The notes: a model not told the origin generated them from the letters alone. A stretch of 64,000 nucleotides of DNA from an uncultured Eubacteriales bacterium (GCA_900317905.1 ONIN01000001.1:124001-188000), one strand, 5' to 3'; shown: positions 30,139 through 38,890, numbered from the stretch's first letter. Numbers and translations: made by a program.

Positions 30139-30924
30139 ATGCCAGACAGAATCGTACCCGGCCCGGTGGAGGCCGACGCCGCCATTCGGGAAGCGGTCTG
30201 TGCGCACACGAGAAAGGTATTCGACGGCTGCCGTGATAAGGACTGCGTGGAGGATCTTCGCCTGTATCCCACGCTGTCCTCTCAGGCGCTGATCGATACC
30301 GCCTTCAGTCTTCGTCCGAGAACGGCGGATCTGCTTTATGCCCAAGTTGATGTTCAGGAGATCACCTTCAACCGTGGATATTACACCGTGGATGTGACTT
30401 ATTTCTACCGGATCCAGGGTGAGACTTATCCGGGCGGGGAAACGGTCACCGGGCTTTCCGTATTCAATAAGCGGGTGATGCTCTTCGGCAGCGAGGCCAG
30501 CGCCAAGGTCTTCACTTCCTCGGATACGGAGCGAATCGTGGACGCCGGATTGCCCATCGGCGTGGTGGAGGCGGTGGATCCCATCAATCTGCACATGAAG
30601 GTGGTAGAAAACGAGCCGCCCTCCGAGGAACGGGCCGAGGTGCAGATCCCGGACTGGATCCTGGAGACCTTCGGAGAGGAACTGGTGATGACCGACCAGC
30701 CCAGAAATGTCTACGTGACTGTGGGACAGTTTTCCATCATCCGGCTGGAACGGGATACCCAGCTGCTGCTCCCGGCCTACGATTACTGTGTCCCGGAGAA
30801 GGAATGCGAGGCCACCACGGAGGACGATCCCTGTGCCATGTTCAGCCGGATCGAGTTCCCCATGGATGAGTTTTTCCCGCCGGACACCGTCGTGGAGGAA
30901 GAAAACTACCGCAGCCTTCGATAA
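30139..30924 (+). CDS. Conserved clostridial hypothetical protein, possibly sporulation-related
   Basis: 261 residues, without signal peptide or membrane segment. The start RIVPGPVEADAAIREAVC with HTRKVFDGCRDKDCVEDLR, the middle GLSVFNKRVMLFGSEA and the end QFSIIRLERDTQLLLPAYDY, CVPEKECE and FPMDEFFPPD are familiar from an uncharacterised family spread in spore-forming Clostridia (from memory). ATG follows GGGAGGT. A CATAGACT lies at 30090-30097, a possible -10 for a mother-cell sigma factor, but the -35 is poor. The spoIIIA operon follows after a terminator. Coat or cortex association is a guess. Confidence 0.8.
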   Translation: MPDRIVPGPVEADAAIREAVCAHTRKVFDGCRDKDCVEDLRLYPTLSSQALIDTAFSLRPRTADLLYAQVDVQEITFNRGYYTVDVTYFYRIQGETYPGGETVTGLSVFNKRVMLFGSEASAKVFTSSDTERIVDAGLPIGVVEAVDPINLHMKVVENEPPSEERAEVQIPDWILETFGEELVMTDQPRNVYVTVGQFSIIRLERDTQLLLPAYDYCVPEKECEATTEDDPCAMFSRIEFPMDEFFPPDTVVEEENYRSLR

Positions 30925-30927
30925 TCG

Positions 30928-30957
30928 AAAGCACCGCCGGGGAAGGCGGTGCTTTTT
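30928..30957 (+). terminator. Intrinsic terminator
   Basis: Perfect 11-bp stem AAAGCACCGCC with complement, 6-base loop, T tract, closing the 30139 gene. Confidence 0.92.
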
Positions 30958-31026
30958 CCTGTGGACAGGTTCTAAACCGGCTGCCGGTTCCATATGCTGT
31001 TGCGAACCAATGAGGGAGGCGGGCCA

Positions 31027-31884
31027 GTGAAACTGCCAAATGAACTGATGAATATCCTGCCGCCGGAGCTGCTGCCTGCGCTGCAGACGGCAAAGATTGA
31101 TCATCCGGAGGAGATGCGGCTTCGCATCAACCGGAGGCTCACCGTGGTGTCAGCGAAGCAGACGGTAACGCTGGACAGCCCGGAGATCACGGCGCAGCAT
31201 CTGGACCATCTTCTGGAGCGCGCCTCCGGCTGCTCCGTTCATGTGTGTGGAGAGTTGCTGCGGCAGGGATATCTGCACACGGCATCCGGCTGTCGGATCG
31301 GCTTTTGCGGCACCGTGGCCGGGGATGGTACGGTTCTGCGCGCATTGACCTCTGCCAATATCCGCATTCCGCACGCGATCCCCGACTGTGCCAGGGGGAT
31401 TGCGGATCAGATGCTCCGGGAAGGCGTGGAGAATCTGCTGATCCTGTCTCCGCCCGGCTGCGGCAAGACTACGCTGCTGCGGGATCTGATACGTCTGCTT
31501 TCTGCGTCGGGCTTTCGAATCTCGGTTGCGGACGAGCGGGGAGAGGTGGCAGGGCAGAGCGGCAGAAAACCCGGCTTCGATCTGGGTCCGAACACTGACG
31601 TGATGACCGGCGGCAGCAAGGCGGAAACCGCCATGATGCTGCTGCGCTCCATGAATCCACAGATCCTCGCCTTTGATGAGATCACTTCGCCCCGGGATCT
31701 GGCGGTGATCCGGCAGGCGGTCGGCTGCGGCGTCACGCTTCTGGCTACTGCGCACGCAGAGAGCAGAGCTCTGATGAAAAGCCGCCCTCTCTATCGGGAA
31801 CTGTTGAATAGTCATATCTTCCGCAAGGCGCTCTGGATTCGACTGGAACAGGGCGAGCGATGCTATGAAATGGAGCGGCTGTGA
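31027..31884 (+). CDS. spoIIIAA: Stage III sporulation protein AA (secretion-type ATPase)
   Basis: 285 residues. A RecA-like ATPase related to type II/IV secretion motors; it powers the SpoIIIA-SpoIIQ channel between mother cell and forespore. Walker A is LSPPGCGKTTLLRDLI, and ILAFDEITSPRDLAVI is Walker B. HVCGELLRQGYLHTASGCRIG lies in the N-terminal domain. GTG at 31027 is chosen, 9 bases after GGGAGG. CATATGCT at 30991-30998 could be a sigma-E -10, with a weak -35 (GTTCTAAA) 14 bases before. It is the first gene of the eight-gene operon; its stop overlaps the next ATG. Confidence 0.95.
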   Translation: MKLPNELMNILPPELLPALQTAKIDHPEEMRLRINRRLTVVSAKQTVTLDSPEITAQHLDHLLERASGCSVHVCGELLRQGYLHTASGCRIGFCGTVAGDGTVLRALTSANIRIPHAIPDCARGIADQMLREGVENLLILSPPGCGKTTLLRDLIRLLSASGFRISVADERGEVAGQSGRKPGFDLGPNTDVMTGGSKAETAMMLLRSMNPQILAFDEITSPRDLAVIRQAVGCGVTLLATAHAESRALMKSRPLYRELLNSHIFRKALWIRLEQGERCYEMERL

Positions 31885-32381
31885 TGCTGCGATTGTTGGG
31901 CGGCGTGCTGCTGCTGGCATCAGCTTTCTGGCTTGGGAGACATGCCTCCTTGCGGCTCCGTCAGAGACCGAGGCAGCTGCGGAGCCTGATCGACGCACTG
32001 GAGATCCTGCACGCGGACATTTCTGCGCTGACACCATTGTCAGAGGCGATGCTCCGTGCCAGTGGCGTGAAAGGCTGCGGTGGAGCGTTTCTGAAACGGA
32101 TCGCGTGCAGACTGGAACAGGAAAACCGGATGCTGGATGAAATCTGGGCTGAGGAATTACAGAGTATGCCCCTCCGGTTACAGGAGCGGGAAAGCCTGTC
32201 TGTTTTGGGAGCGCACCTTGGAAAGTATGACACTGCCACCCAGCTGCGGGCGCTGGAGCGGTGCATTTGTGACTTGAAACGATGGGAACAGGAAGCGACG
32301 GAGAAAACCAGAGCGGAGGCAGGACTGTGGCTTCGACTGATTGGAGTAGCCGGTGTGCTGCTTCTGATCGTGCTCTGGTGA
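31884..32381 (+). CDS. spoIIIAB: Stage III sporulation protein AB
   Basis: 165 residues, related to GspF-type platform proteins. An N-terminal membrane segment (LLGGVLLLASAFWLG), then LRQRPRQLRSLIDALEILHADIS and CDLKRWEQEATEK, and a second segment at the C-terminus (LWLRLIGVAGVLLLIVLW). It belongs to the mother-cell side of the SpoIIIA channel. The ATG overlaps the spoIIIAA stop as TGATG, so the two are coupled. Confidence 0.93.
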   Translation: MLRLLGGVLLLASAFWLGRHASLRLRQRPRQLRSLIDALEILHADISALTPLSEAMLRASGVKGCGGAFLKRIACRLEQENRMLDEIWAEELQSMPLRLQERESLSVLGAHLGKYDTATQLRALERCICDLKRWEQEATEKTRAEAGLWLRLIGVAGVLLLIVLW

Positions 32382-32392
32382 GAGGAGGAACC

Positions 32393-32587
32393 ATGGAAGT
32401 TGATCTGATTTTCCGCATTGCGGCGGTGGGGATCCTGGTCGCTGTGCTGAATTTACTGCTCAGTCGTGCTGGCAGGGACGAACAGGCCCTCATGACCACG
32501 CTGGCGGGGCTTGTGGTGGTGCTGGTGCTGGTGATCCAGAAAATCAGCGACCTCTTCGGCCTGATCAAGAGCCTCTTTTCCTTCTGA
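32393..32587 (+). CDS. spoIIIAC: Stage III sporulation protein AC
   Basis: 64 residues with two membrane helices: FRIAAVGILVAVLNLLL, then the loop SRAGRDEQALMTTLAG, and LVVVLVLVIQKISDLF. This size and the loop are typical. Ribosome binding site GAGGAGG. A membrane part of the channel, close kin of AD. Confidence 0.95.
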   Translation: MEVDLIFRIAAVGILVAVLNLLLSRAGRDEQALMTTLAGLVVVLVLVIQKISDLFGLIKSLFSF

Positions 32588-32590
32588 TGC

Positions 32591-32977
32591 ATGGAGCTCG
32601 TTTTGAAGGCGATCCTGCTGGCTTTGACCGCGGGACTTGCTGCCTCCGCACTGCAAAAGTCCGCTCCGGTATTTCCGCTGGTTTTGGGGCTGACCGCTTG
32701 TGCTACGATTCTGCTGCTGACCGTGGAACTGACCTCTCCGATTATTTCGTTTTTTCACCGGGCGGGAGAGGTCATACCGCTCTCCGGCATTTACCTGACG
32801 CCCATGTGGAAGTGTCTCGCAATCGGTGTCCTGGAACGGATCGGAACCGCTCTCTGCAAAGATGCCGGACAAGCTTCCGCCGCAGAGGCCATTCGACTGG
32901 CGGCTACCACGGCTGCACTGTATGCTACCCTCCCGTTGCTGGAGGAGTTTCTTTCGCTGTTGGAAAAGCTGCTCTGA
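32591..32977 (+). CDS. spoIIIAD: Stage III sporulation protein AD
   Basis: 128 residues, four membrane helices by hydrophobicity. LKAILLALTAGLAASALQK, FPLVLGLTACATILLLTVEL, and the last part LAATTAALYATLPLLEEFLSL match the family, in which AD is an enlarged AC. It begins 3 bases after AC and its stop overlaps the AE start. Confidence 0.93.
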   Translation: MELVLKAILLALTAGLAASALQKSAPVFPLVLGLTACATILLLTVELTSPIISFFHRAGEVIPLSGIYLTPMWKCLAIGVLERIGTALCKDAGQASAAEAIRLAATTAALYATLPLLEEFLSLLEKLL

Positions 32978-34050
32978 TGCTTTTGTTGTTCTTTTGTATC
33001 GTTCTTGTTTTCTCCGTTTCGGCACACGCGGTGGGGCTGCAGCCGGAGGACTTCGGCGCGGATCAGGTGGCGGCAGCGCTGCCGGATGCCGCTGTAGATG
33101 CCTTTGGAACCCTTTCGGTTTCCGAAGCCGCCGATCTGCCCGCCAGATTGGAGCAGCTCTGGGCGTTCCTTACCGGGCAGGGACAGGATGTGTTCTTTTC
33201 TGCGATGCGAAGTGCCGGAGCGATCCTGCTGATCACATTCCTCACTGCATTGTGCGGTGTGTTCACGGCATCCAAATGGGTTTCTCTCTGTGGCATGATC
33301 TCTCTTTCTGTCCTGAGCCTGGAGCATGTGAGCTCCTGCCTGCGGGTGGGATTGGAGGCGTTGGAGCAGCTGAACAGCTTTTCCATGGTGTTGCTGCCGT
33401 GTTTGAGCACTGCGTCCTTCGTCAGCGGCGCTGTGACCTCGGCCGGTGTGAAGTATGGCGCATCCATGCTGTTTTTCGATGGGATCATCGGGGTGATGCT
33501 GAAATTTGCAGTTCCGATCCTGTACGGATATCTGGCAGTGATGCTCTCCGCAAGAATGACGGACAATCCTATGCTCCAAAGCATGACCAATCTTCTTCGT
33601 CAGGGCATGAAATGGGTGCTGATTTTGATCTCCGTATGTTTTACGCTGTATCTCTCCATCACCGGGCTGCTGGCCTCCACTGCGGACGCCGCAGCCGCCA
33701 AGACTGCGAAAACAGTGCTGTCCTCGGCGCTCCCGGTGGTGGGCAGCATTTTGTCAGACGCCTCGGCAGCTTTGTTGGGCGGGGCCGCCATGGTGCGAAA
33801 CGGCGTCGGCGTGATCGGTTTATTGGCGGTTCTGGCGCTGTGTGTGACGCCTTATCTGACGCTTGGAGTGCACTATCTTCTCTATCGTGCCGCCGCGATC
33901 CTGGCGCAGTCCTATTGCGGAAAGTCCGCAGGAAGCGTGCTGGACGGCTTTGGAGATGTGTTCGCGTTTCTGCTGGGCATGGTTGGCACGGCGTCGCTGA
34001 TCCTGTTCGTTTCGGTGATCTCCATGATGAAGGCGGTTGGGGTTGGATGA
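32977..34050 (+). CDS. spoIIIAE: Stage III sporulation protein AE
   Basis: 357 residues. A signal-peptide-like start (LLLFFCIVLVFSVSAHAV) precedes a short outer domain and six to seven membrane helices, including TFLTALCGVFTASKWVSLCG and FAFLLGMVGTASLILFVSV. The conserved phrase ATFVSGAVTSAG (here ASFVSGAVTSAG) and NPMLQSMTNLLRQGMKW are typical. It is the largest membrane protein of the channel. TGATG overlap with AD. Some frames here extend upstream but the ATG at 32977 is the natural start. Confidence 0.93.
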   Translation: MLLLFFCIVLVFSVSAHAVGLQPEDFGADQVAAALPDAAVDAFGTLSVSEAADLPARLEQLWAFLTGQGQDVFFSAMRSAGAILLITFLTALCGVFTASKWVSLCGMISLSVLSLEHVSSCLRVGLEALEQLNSFSMVLLPCLSTASFVSGAVTSAGVKYGASMLFFDGIIGVMLKFAVPILYGYLAVMLSARMTDNPMLQSMTNLLRQGMKWVLILISVCFTLYLSITGLLASTADAAAAKTAKTVLSSALPVVGSILSDASAALLGGAAMVRNGVGVIGLLAVLALCVTPYLTLGVHYLLYRAAAILAQSYCGKSAGSVLDGFGDVFAFLLGMVGTASLILFVSVISMMKAVGVG

Positions 34051-34532
34051 GAGCGTTTTTGTTATCCGTGATCGGCATTGCGCTGATGGAGCTGCTGCTG
34101 TCTGCCTGCGTTGGAAGCGAATCCATGAAAAGCATGGTCCATCTTCTGTGCGGCACCGCCATGGCGGTGTTGGTGCTGAGCAGGATGATTGGATTCGATT
34201 ACGCCAGCTACGCGGCGGCAATCAACAGAACGAACGGGTCTCAGCTTTGGAGTGCCGAGTTCGCGGCAGAAAGCGGCCAGCAGCTGAATCGGCGGCTCAT
34301 AGAAGACCGCTGTCGCGCATATATTCTGGACAAGGCGGCAGGGATGGATGTTTTGCTTTCCGATGCCGCTGTTACCCTTGTCTGGAGTACGGACGGGTAC
34401 TGGTATCCCACGGCTGCGACGCTGGTTTCTGCTGCTGGACAGGGGAGGAGCGAGGCGTTGGAGCGAATGCTGGAGAGCGACTTCGGCATCCCGCCGGATC
34501 AGGTTGAATGGAGGGAGGCGGACAGCGATTAA
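34047..34532 (+). CDS. spoIIIAF: Stage III sporulation protein AF
   Basis: 161 residues. Two membrane segments in the first 55 residues (FLLSVIGIALMELLLSACV and MVHLLCGTAMAVLVLSRMI), then a soluble ring-forming domain with a long helix (LNRRLIEDRCRAYILDKA) and strand VLLSDAAVTLVWSTDGYWYP. Overlaps AE by ATGA. The family varies strongly; the position between AE and AG is the firmest support. Confidence 0.88.
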   Translation: MRAFLLSVIGIALMELLLSACVGSESMKSMVHLLCGTAMAVLVLSRMIGFDYASYAAAINRTNGSQLWSAEFAAESGQQLNRRLIEDRCRAYILDKAAGMDVLLSDAAVTLVWSTDGYWYPTAATLVSAAGQGRSEALERMLESDFGIPPDQVEWREADSD

Positions 34533-34995
34533 AATCGAATGGAAGCATTGGCTGGAACGGATGAAATCCTATCGTTATCCGCTTCTGATCCTGCTGGCGG
34601 GGCTGCTTCTTCTCCTGACTCCCGGGAAACAAAAGACAGTGGCGGAACCGGAAGCCGTGCCGGAATGCTCAGCAGAATCGGAGCAGCAGCGGCTGGAGAA
34701 GATTTTGGAGCAGATCGACGGCGTGGGCGCGGCATCGGTGCTGCTGTCCTATCGAACCTCAGCGGAGACGGAATACCTCTCGGATGATGACGGCACTGTG
34801 ATCCTCTCTGCCGGCAGCGGCACGCAGACGGCTGTGGTTCGTCGGACGATCCAGCCAGCATTTCAGGGGGCGGTTGTCGTCTGCAGCGGCGGTGGAGACG
34901 CTGCGGTAAAGCTTCGTGTTGTAGAAGCGGTGTCAAAATTCACTGGTCTGGGTGCGGGAGCAATCTCCGTGTTCCCGCTGAAGACCGGAAACTGA
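34528..34995 (+). CDS. spoIIIAG: Stage III sporulation protein AG, probably with a non-canonical start
   Basis: About 155 residues. A membrane segment (YPLLILLAGLLLLLTPG) is followed by the ring domain LEKILEQIDGVGAASVLLSY and a C-terminal GAVVVCSGGGDAAVKLRVVEAV with ISVFPLK, matching SpoIIIAG, which forms the large periplasm-like ring. The strong GGAGGGAGGCGG (34510-34521) has no ATG, GTG or TTG at good distance downstream: the only well-placed codon in frame is ATT at 34528, overlapping the AF stop. The next ATG (34561) lies 40 bases further, with a poor site. I report from ATT; if wrong, the start is 34561. Confidence 0.88.
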   Translation: MKIEWKHWLERMKSYRYPLLILLAGLLLLLTPGKQKTVAEPEAVPECSAESEQQRLEKILEQIDGVGAASVLLSYRTSAETEYLSDDDGTVILSAGSGTQTAVVRRTIQPAFQGAVVVCSGGGDAAVKLRVVEAVSKFTGLGAGAISVFPLKTGN

Positions 34996-35011
34996 TTTGG
35001 AGGGATGGAAC

Positions 35012-35551
35012 TTGAAACAGCATTGGAAGCGCAATCTCACGATCCTGACGGTGGTGCTCTTCGTGGCGGCGGCGGTCTATTTCAACTGGTCTTATAACAA
35101 CCGCTTCGGCACGGCGGACACGGAGCGGGTTCTGGCAGAGGACGAGGCAATGGCAGAGGCTATGGCGCAGGAGACGGCGGCACCGGTATCAGACTATTTC
35201 TCTGAGGCCAGACTCACCCGCCAGCAGACCCGGGACGAGGCCATGCGCCTTCTGGAAAACGCCGTGGAGGCCGACGGTGCCAGCCAGGAGACCATCGACA
35301 GCGTCATGACCGCCATCTCCGCCATGGCCCAGGAATCTGTGACGGAAACCCAGATTGAAAACATCCTGCTTTCGAAAGGATACGCCGACTGCGTGGCTAC
35401 CGTCACGGCAGAGGGGGTATCCGTCGCGGTTCCGGCACCGGAGGAGGGACTCACCGCTGAACAGGTGGCAGCCATCACTGACGCCGTCACCGCTGACACG
35501 GAATATACTGCCAGTCAGCTGAAGGTGGTGGAGGTCAAAACTGTGAATTGA
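35012..35551 (+). CDS. spoIIIAH: Stage III sporulation protein AH
   Basis: 179 residues. SpoIIIAH crosses the mother-cell membrane once (LTILTVVLFVAAAVYFNWSY) and joins forespore SpoIIQ in the intermembrane space. A Glu/Ala-rich linker is followed by SEARLTRQQTRDEAMRLLEN, the YscJ-like ring domain with IENILLSKGYADCVATV and ITDAVTADTEYTASQLKVV. Start: TTG at 35012, seven bases after GGAGGG; the earlier TTG at 34997 is at the Shine-Dalgarno sequence itself. It is the last spoIIIA gene. Confidence 0.93.
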   Translation: MKQHWKRNLTILTVVLFVAAAVYFNWSYNNRFGTADTERVLAEDEAMAEAMAQETAAPVSDYFSEARLTRQQTRDEAMRLLENAVEADGASQETIDSVMTAISAMAQESVTETQIENILLSKGYADCVATVTAEGVSVAVPAPEEGLTAEQVAAITDAVTADTEYTASQLKVVEVKTVN

Positions 35552-35632
35552 CACGGTTTTTTGAATTTTAGGCTTTCTTTTTCTCGCCTCCTGTGGTAAA
35601 CTATACGGAGTAAATTTACAGGAGGAATCCAT

Positions 35633-35995
35633 ATGCCTGAGAATTATATTACCGCCCAGGACGAAAAGGGCACCATTCATATTTCCGAGGACGTAGTGCT
35701 GTCCATGGTGAAATCCGCCATCGCGGAGGTGGACGGTGTTGCGGGTCTTGCCACCAGCGCCGGCAGCGAGCTTGCCGATCTGCTGGGCATCAAGTCTGCC
35801 ACCAAGGGCATCAAAGTCCAGATCATCGACGGGGTCCTGAACATCGACACCATCATCACCGTGCGCTACGGCTGCAATACCGTCGCCGTGGCCGAAGCCG
35901 TGCAGAATGCCGTCTCTGCAGCCGTGAAGGATATGACCGGCATGGGCAAGCCCGTTGTGAACGTCCACATTTCCGGTGTGGCTTTCGAAAAATAA
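35633..35995 (+). CDS. Asp23/Gls24 envelope-stress family protein (YqhY-like)
   Basis: 120 residues, the usual size. GTIHISEDVVLSMVKSAIAEVDGVAGL, then IDGVLNIDTIITVRYGCNTVAVAEAVQNAV and VVNVHISGVAF are signature elements. In B. subtilis yqhY lies between accC and nusB; here it lies directly before nusB, which supports the assignment, though accB and accC are absent. A role in fatty acid synthesis control is proposed for YqhY. Ribosome binding site CAGGAGG. Confidence 0.92.
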   Translation: MPENYITAQDEKGTIHISEDVVLSMVKSAIAEVDGVAGLATSAGSELADLLGIKSATKGIKVQIIDGVLNIDTIITVRYGCNTVAVAEAVQNAVSAAVKDMTGMGKPVVNVHISGVAFEK

Positions 35996-36005
35996 GGAGC
36001 AGCGA

Positions 36006-36455
36006 ATGACTAGACGAGCAGCACGAGAGATCGCCGTTCAGCTCTGCTTTGGAGCACTCTTCACCGACGCCGCGCCGGAATCGGCTGTATCGGATCTGTT
36101 TGATCCGGAGTATTTCTCCACCCTGTCGGCAGAGAATGAATTCTTCGATCAGAAGCCCGATGAACAGCAGCGGGCGTATATTCTCCAGCTGGTTTCTCTG
36201 GTGCGTGAGCACCGGGAGGAGCTGGACGAGGCGATCCGGAAATATGCCAAGGGCTGGAAGCTGGAGCGCATCTCCCGCATTGCGGCGACGGTGCTCCGCT
36301 GTGCCATGGCGGAGATCCTCTATATGGACGACATTCCCAGCGCGGTCACCATCAACGAGGCCGTGGAGCTGGCAAAGGGCTATGAAGAGCCGGAGACCGT
36401 TGCCTTCATCAACGGCATCCTCGGCAGCTTTGTGCGGGGAGACGCGGTCGAATGA
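36006..36455 (+). CDS. nusB: Transcription antitermination factor NusB
   Basis: 149 residues, fully helical. RRAAREIAVQLCFGALF at the N-terminus, AIRKYAKGWKLERISRIAATVLRCA, and the C-terminal AVTINEAVELAKGYEEPETVAFINGIL are conserved. With NusE it binds boxA RNA in rRNA antitermination. Start: ATG 36006 after AGGAG, not the in-frame upstream start. It overlaps xseA by ATGA. Confidence 0.95.
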   Translation: MTRRAAREIAVQLCFGALFTDAAPESAVSDLFDPEYFSTLSAENEFFDQKPDEQQRAYILQLVSLVREHREELDEAIRKYAKGWKLERISRIAATVLRCAMAEILYMDDIPSAVTINEAVELAKGYEEPETVAFINGILGSFVRGDAVE

Positions 36456-37654
36456 ACCCGACCGTCCTCACCGTCAGCCAGCTGAATGCACACATCAAGC
36501 AACTCCTCGACGGCGATCCGCTGTTGGGGAGCGTTGCTGTACGCGGAGAATTATCGAATTATAAGATCTATCCCTCGGGCCACCACTATTTTACCCTGAA
36601 AGACGCCGAGTGCAGCGTCCGCTGCGTTATGTTCAAGGGAAATGCCAGCCGTCTTAGATTTCGGCCGGAGAGCGGCATGGGCGTCACCGCAGTGGGCAGC
36701 GTCAGCGTCTATCCCAGAGACGGCGCCTACCAGCTCTACTGCAACACGCTGATCCCCACCGGTGTGGGTGATCTGCAGATGGCCTATGAGCAGCTCAAGG
36801 AGCAGCTTCAGAAGGAAGGGCTTTTTGATCCGTCCCACAAGAAGCCACTGCCCCAGATGCCGAAGCGGATCGCGGTGATCACATCCTCTGCCGGTGCCGC
36901 CGTTCGGGACATCATCCGCGTCCTCGGTAAGCGCTGGCCCATGAGCGAAGTGGTACTTCTTCCGGTGCGGGTGCAGGGGGTGGAGGCTCCGGCGGAGATC
37001 GTCGGCGCCATCCGCTATGCCAACCGCTGGAAGGTGGGCGACCTGATCATCACCGGTCGCGGCGGCGGCTCCATGGAGGATCTCTGGGCATTCAACGATG
37101 AGCGCGTAGCAAGAGCAATTTACGAATCTGAGCTGCCGGTGATCTCTGCCGTGGGGCACGAGCCGGATGTAACGATCTCCGATTTTGTGGCGGACTTAAG
37201 GGCTGCGACTCCGTCCAACGCGGCGGAGCTGGCGGTGCCCGATCAAAACGATGTGCGGGACATGCTGGGCGCCACGGAGATTCGACTCTCTCAGGCCATG
37301 CAGCGGCAGACCCGCGAGCGAAGGGCGAAGCTGCAGGATCTCGCCGGCCGAAAGGTGCTCTCCAGCCCGACGGCCTATCTGGATTTGAAACGCATGGAGC
37401 TGGATCACAGAACCGCAAGATTGACCGCTGCGGAGGATCGCTGGCTTTCGGCGCGCAGGCAGCAGTTTGCCGGAATGGCAGCAGCGCTGGACGCCATGAG
37501 CCCGCTGAAGGTGCTTGCCCGCGGATATACCATGGCGTCAAAGCCCGACGGGAAGCTGGTTCGGTCGATTCACGATGCGAAACCCGGCGATGCATTACAA
37601 TTACGATTATCCGACGGTACGCTTCCTTGTATCGTGCAGGAAGGAGCAGAATAA
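36452..37654 (+). CDS. xseA: Exodeoxyribonuclease VII large subunit
   Basis: 400 residues. The N-terminal OB fold (VRGELSNYKIYPSGHHYFTLKD) binds single-stranded DNA; the catalytic domain contains IAVITSSAGAAVRDIIRVL, VQGVEAPAEIVGAI, LIITGRGGGSMEDLWAFNDE and ISAVGHEPDVTISDFVADLR. A long helical region and the ending VLARGYTMASKPDG follow. It degrades single-stranded DNA with XseB, whose gene begins directly after the stop. Confidence 0.96.
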   Translation: MNPTVLTVSQLNAHIKQLLDGDPLLGSVAVRGELSNYKIYPSGHHYFTLKDAECSVRCVMFKGNASRLRFRPESGMGVTAVGSVSVYPRDGAYQLYCNTLIPTGVGDLQMAYEQLKEQLQKEGLFDPSHKKPLPQMPKRIAVITSSAGAAVRDIIRVLGKRWPMSEVVLLPVRVQGVEAPAEIVGAIRYANRWKVGDLIITGRGGGSMEDLWAFNDERVARAIYESELPVISAVGHEPDVTISDFVADLRAATPSNAAELAVPDQNDVRDMLGATEIRLSQAMQRQTRERRAKLQDLAGRKVLSSPTAYLDLKRMELDHRTARLTAAEDRWLSARRQQFAGMAAALDAMSPLKVLARGYTMASKPDGKLVRSIHDAKPGDALQLRLSDGTLPCIVQEGAE

Positions 37655-37891
37655 ATGGCACAAAAGAAACTGAGCTTCGAACAGGCCATGGAGCGGCTGG
37701 ATGAGATCGTCCGGCAGCTGGAGCACGGCGATGTGCCGCTGGATGCTTCTCTGGCATTGTTTGAAGAGGGATCGAAGCTGATCGCCCAGTGCAGCAAGCA
37801 GCTGGATGAGGCGGAGCAGAAGGTCGTCATGCTGAAAAAGGGCCCTGACGGCGCACCGCAGGAGCTGCCCTTTGATACGGAGGAACGCTGA
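37655..37891 (+). CDS. xseB: Exodeoxyribonuclease VII small subunit
   Basis: 78 residues, two helices. LSFEQAMERLDEIVRQLEHG and LDASLALFEEGSKLIAQC with LDEAEQKV are the family pattern. It starts on the base after the xseA stop and overlaps ispA. Confidence 0.95.
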   Translation: MAQKKLSFEQAMERLDEIVRQLEHGDVPLDASLALFEEGSKLIAQCSKQLDEAEQKVVMLKKGPDGAPQELPFDTEER

Positions 37892-38769
37892 TGGATTTTC
37901 AGAAGGAATATAATCAGAAAAAGACCATGGTGGACGCTGCGCTGGAGCGGTATTTCAACGATCCGGCAAAGCCCTATGCCAGACTGACGGAATCCATGCA
38001 CTACAGCCTCACCGCCGGCGGCAAGCGTCTGCGCCCGGTCCTGGTGCTCTCGTTCTGCGAGGCCTGCGGAGGGGACGTGGAAGCCGCCCTTCCCGTGGCC
38101 TGCGCCCTGGAAATGGTGCATACCTATTCACTGATCCACGACGATCTGCCCTGTATGGACAACGACGATCTTCGAAGAGGCAAGCCCACGAACCATGTGA
38201 TCTATGGTGAGTGCACTGCAACTCTCGCCGGTGATGCACTCCAGGCAGAGGCCTTCCGTACCATTCTGGAAAGCAAACTTCCGGTTGCAGCAAAAGCTGA
38301 GTGCGCCAGACTGCTGGCCGAGGCTGCCGGAATCGACGGCATCTGCGGCGGACAGCAGCTGGATATGGAAGGGGACGGCAAGCAGCTGACCCGTGAGCAG
38401 CTGATCGATATCCATACCCGGAAAACCGCCGCCATGATCCGGGCTGCCTGCCTTATGGGCATCGCCTGCGGAAATGGCAGCGATCGGCAGATCAACGCCG
38501 CTGAGACTTACGCTCAGGCTGTTGGTCTCGCGTTCCAGATCCGGGATGATATGCTGGATGTCATCAGCACCGATGCGGAGCTTGGTAAGCCCATCGGTTC
38601 TGACGCCCAGGAGGGGAAAACCACCTTCATGTCGCTGCTGGGACAAGCTGCCTGCGAGCAGGAGATCCACGATCTGACGGAACAGGCGGTTCAGGCAGTT
38701 GCGGCCGATTTCTCAAACGCCGCATTCCTGCAGGCTTTGGCCCGCTCGCTGGAAACCCGCAGAAACTGA
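37891..38769 (+). CDS. ispA: Polyprenyl (farnesyl/geranylgeranyl) diphosphate synthase
   Basis: 292 residues. The first Asp-rich motif is LIHDDLPCMDNDDLRRGKPT and the second is IRDDMLDVIS; GGKRLRPVLVLSFCEA binds the diphosphate of isopentenyl diphosphate and KTAAMIRAACLMG is conserved. It builds C15 or C20 prenyl chains for quinones, undecaprenyl carriers and the like. It sits next to dxs, the first MEP-pathway gene, as in other Firmicutes. Confidence 0.95.
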   Translation: MDFQKEYNQKKTMVDAALERYFNDPAKPYARLTESMHYSLTAGGKRLRPVLVLSFCEACGGDVEAALPVACALEMVHTYSLIHDDLPCMDNDDLRRGKPTNHVIYGECTATLAGDALQAEAFRTILESKLPVAAKAECARLLAEAAGIDGICGGQQLDMEGDGKQLTREQLIDIHTRKTAAMIRAACLMGIACGNGSDRQINAAETYAQAVGLAFQIRDDMLDVISTDAELGKPIGSDAQEGKTTFMSLLGQAACEQEIHDLTEQAVQAVAADFSNAAFLQALARSLETRRN

Positions 38770-38800
38770 TTTCATAATAACGTTAGAATTTAATCAACGG

Positions 38801-38840
38801 AAAAAGCGCCGACTTCTCTTGTAAAGTCCGGCGCTTTTTG
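38801..38840 (+). terminator. Terminator between ispA and dxs
   Basis: AAAAAGCGCCG stem extended by a mismatched inner part, loop, and a T tract. It suggests that dxs has its own start point; a clear promoter was not found. Confidence 0.85.
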
Positions 38841-38890
38841 TTATAGTATATACTGTATAAATATCAATAATTTTCAAGAGGGATATTCCA

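Noticed and set aside
32826-34532. 568-codon frame running into spoIIIAF
   Set aside because: Only the last 162 codons, from ATG 34047, encode the AF protein; the earlier part is out-of-frame reading of spoIIIAD and AE.
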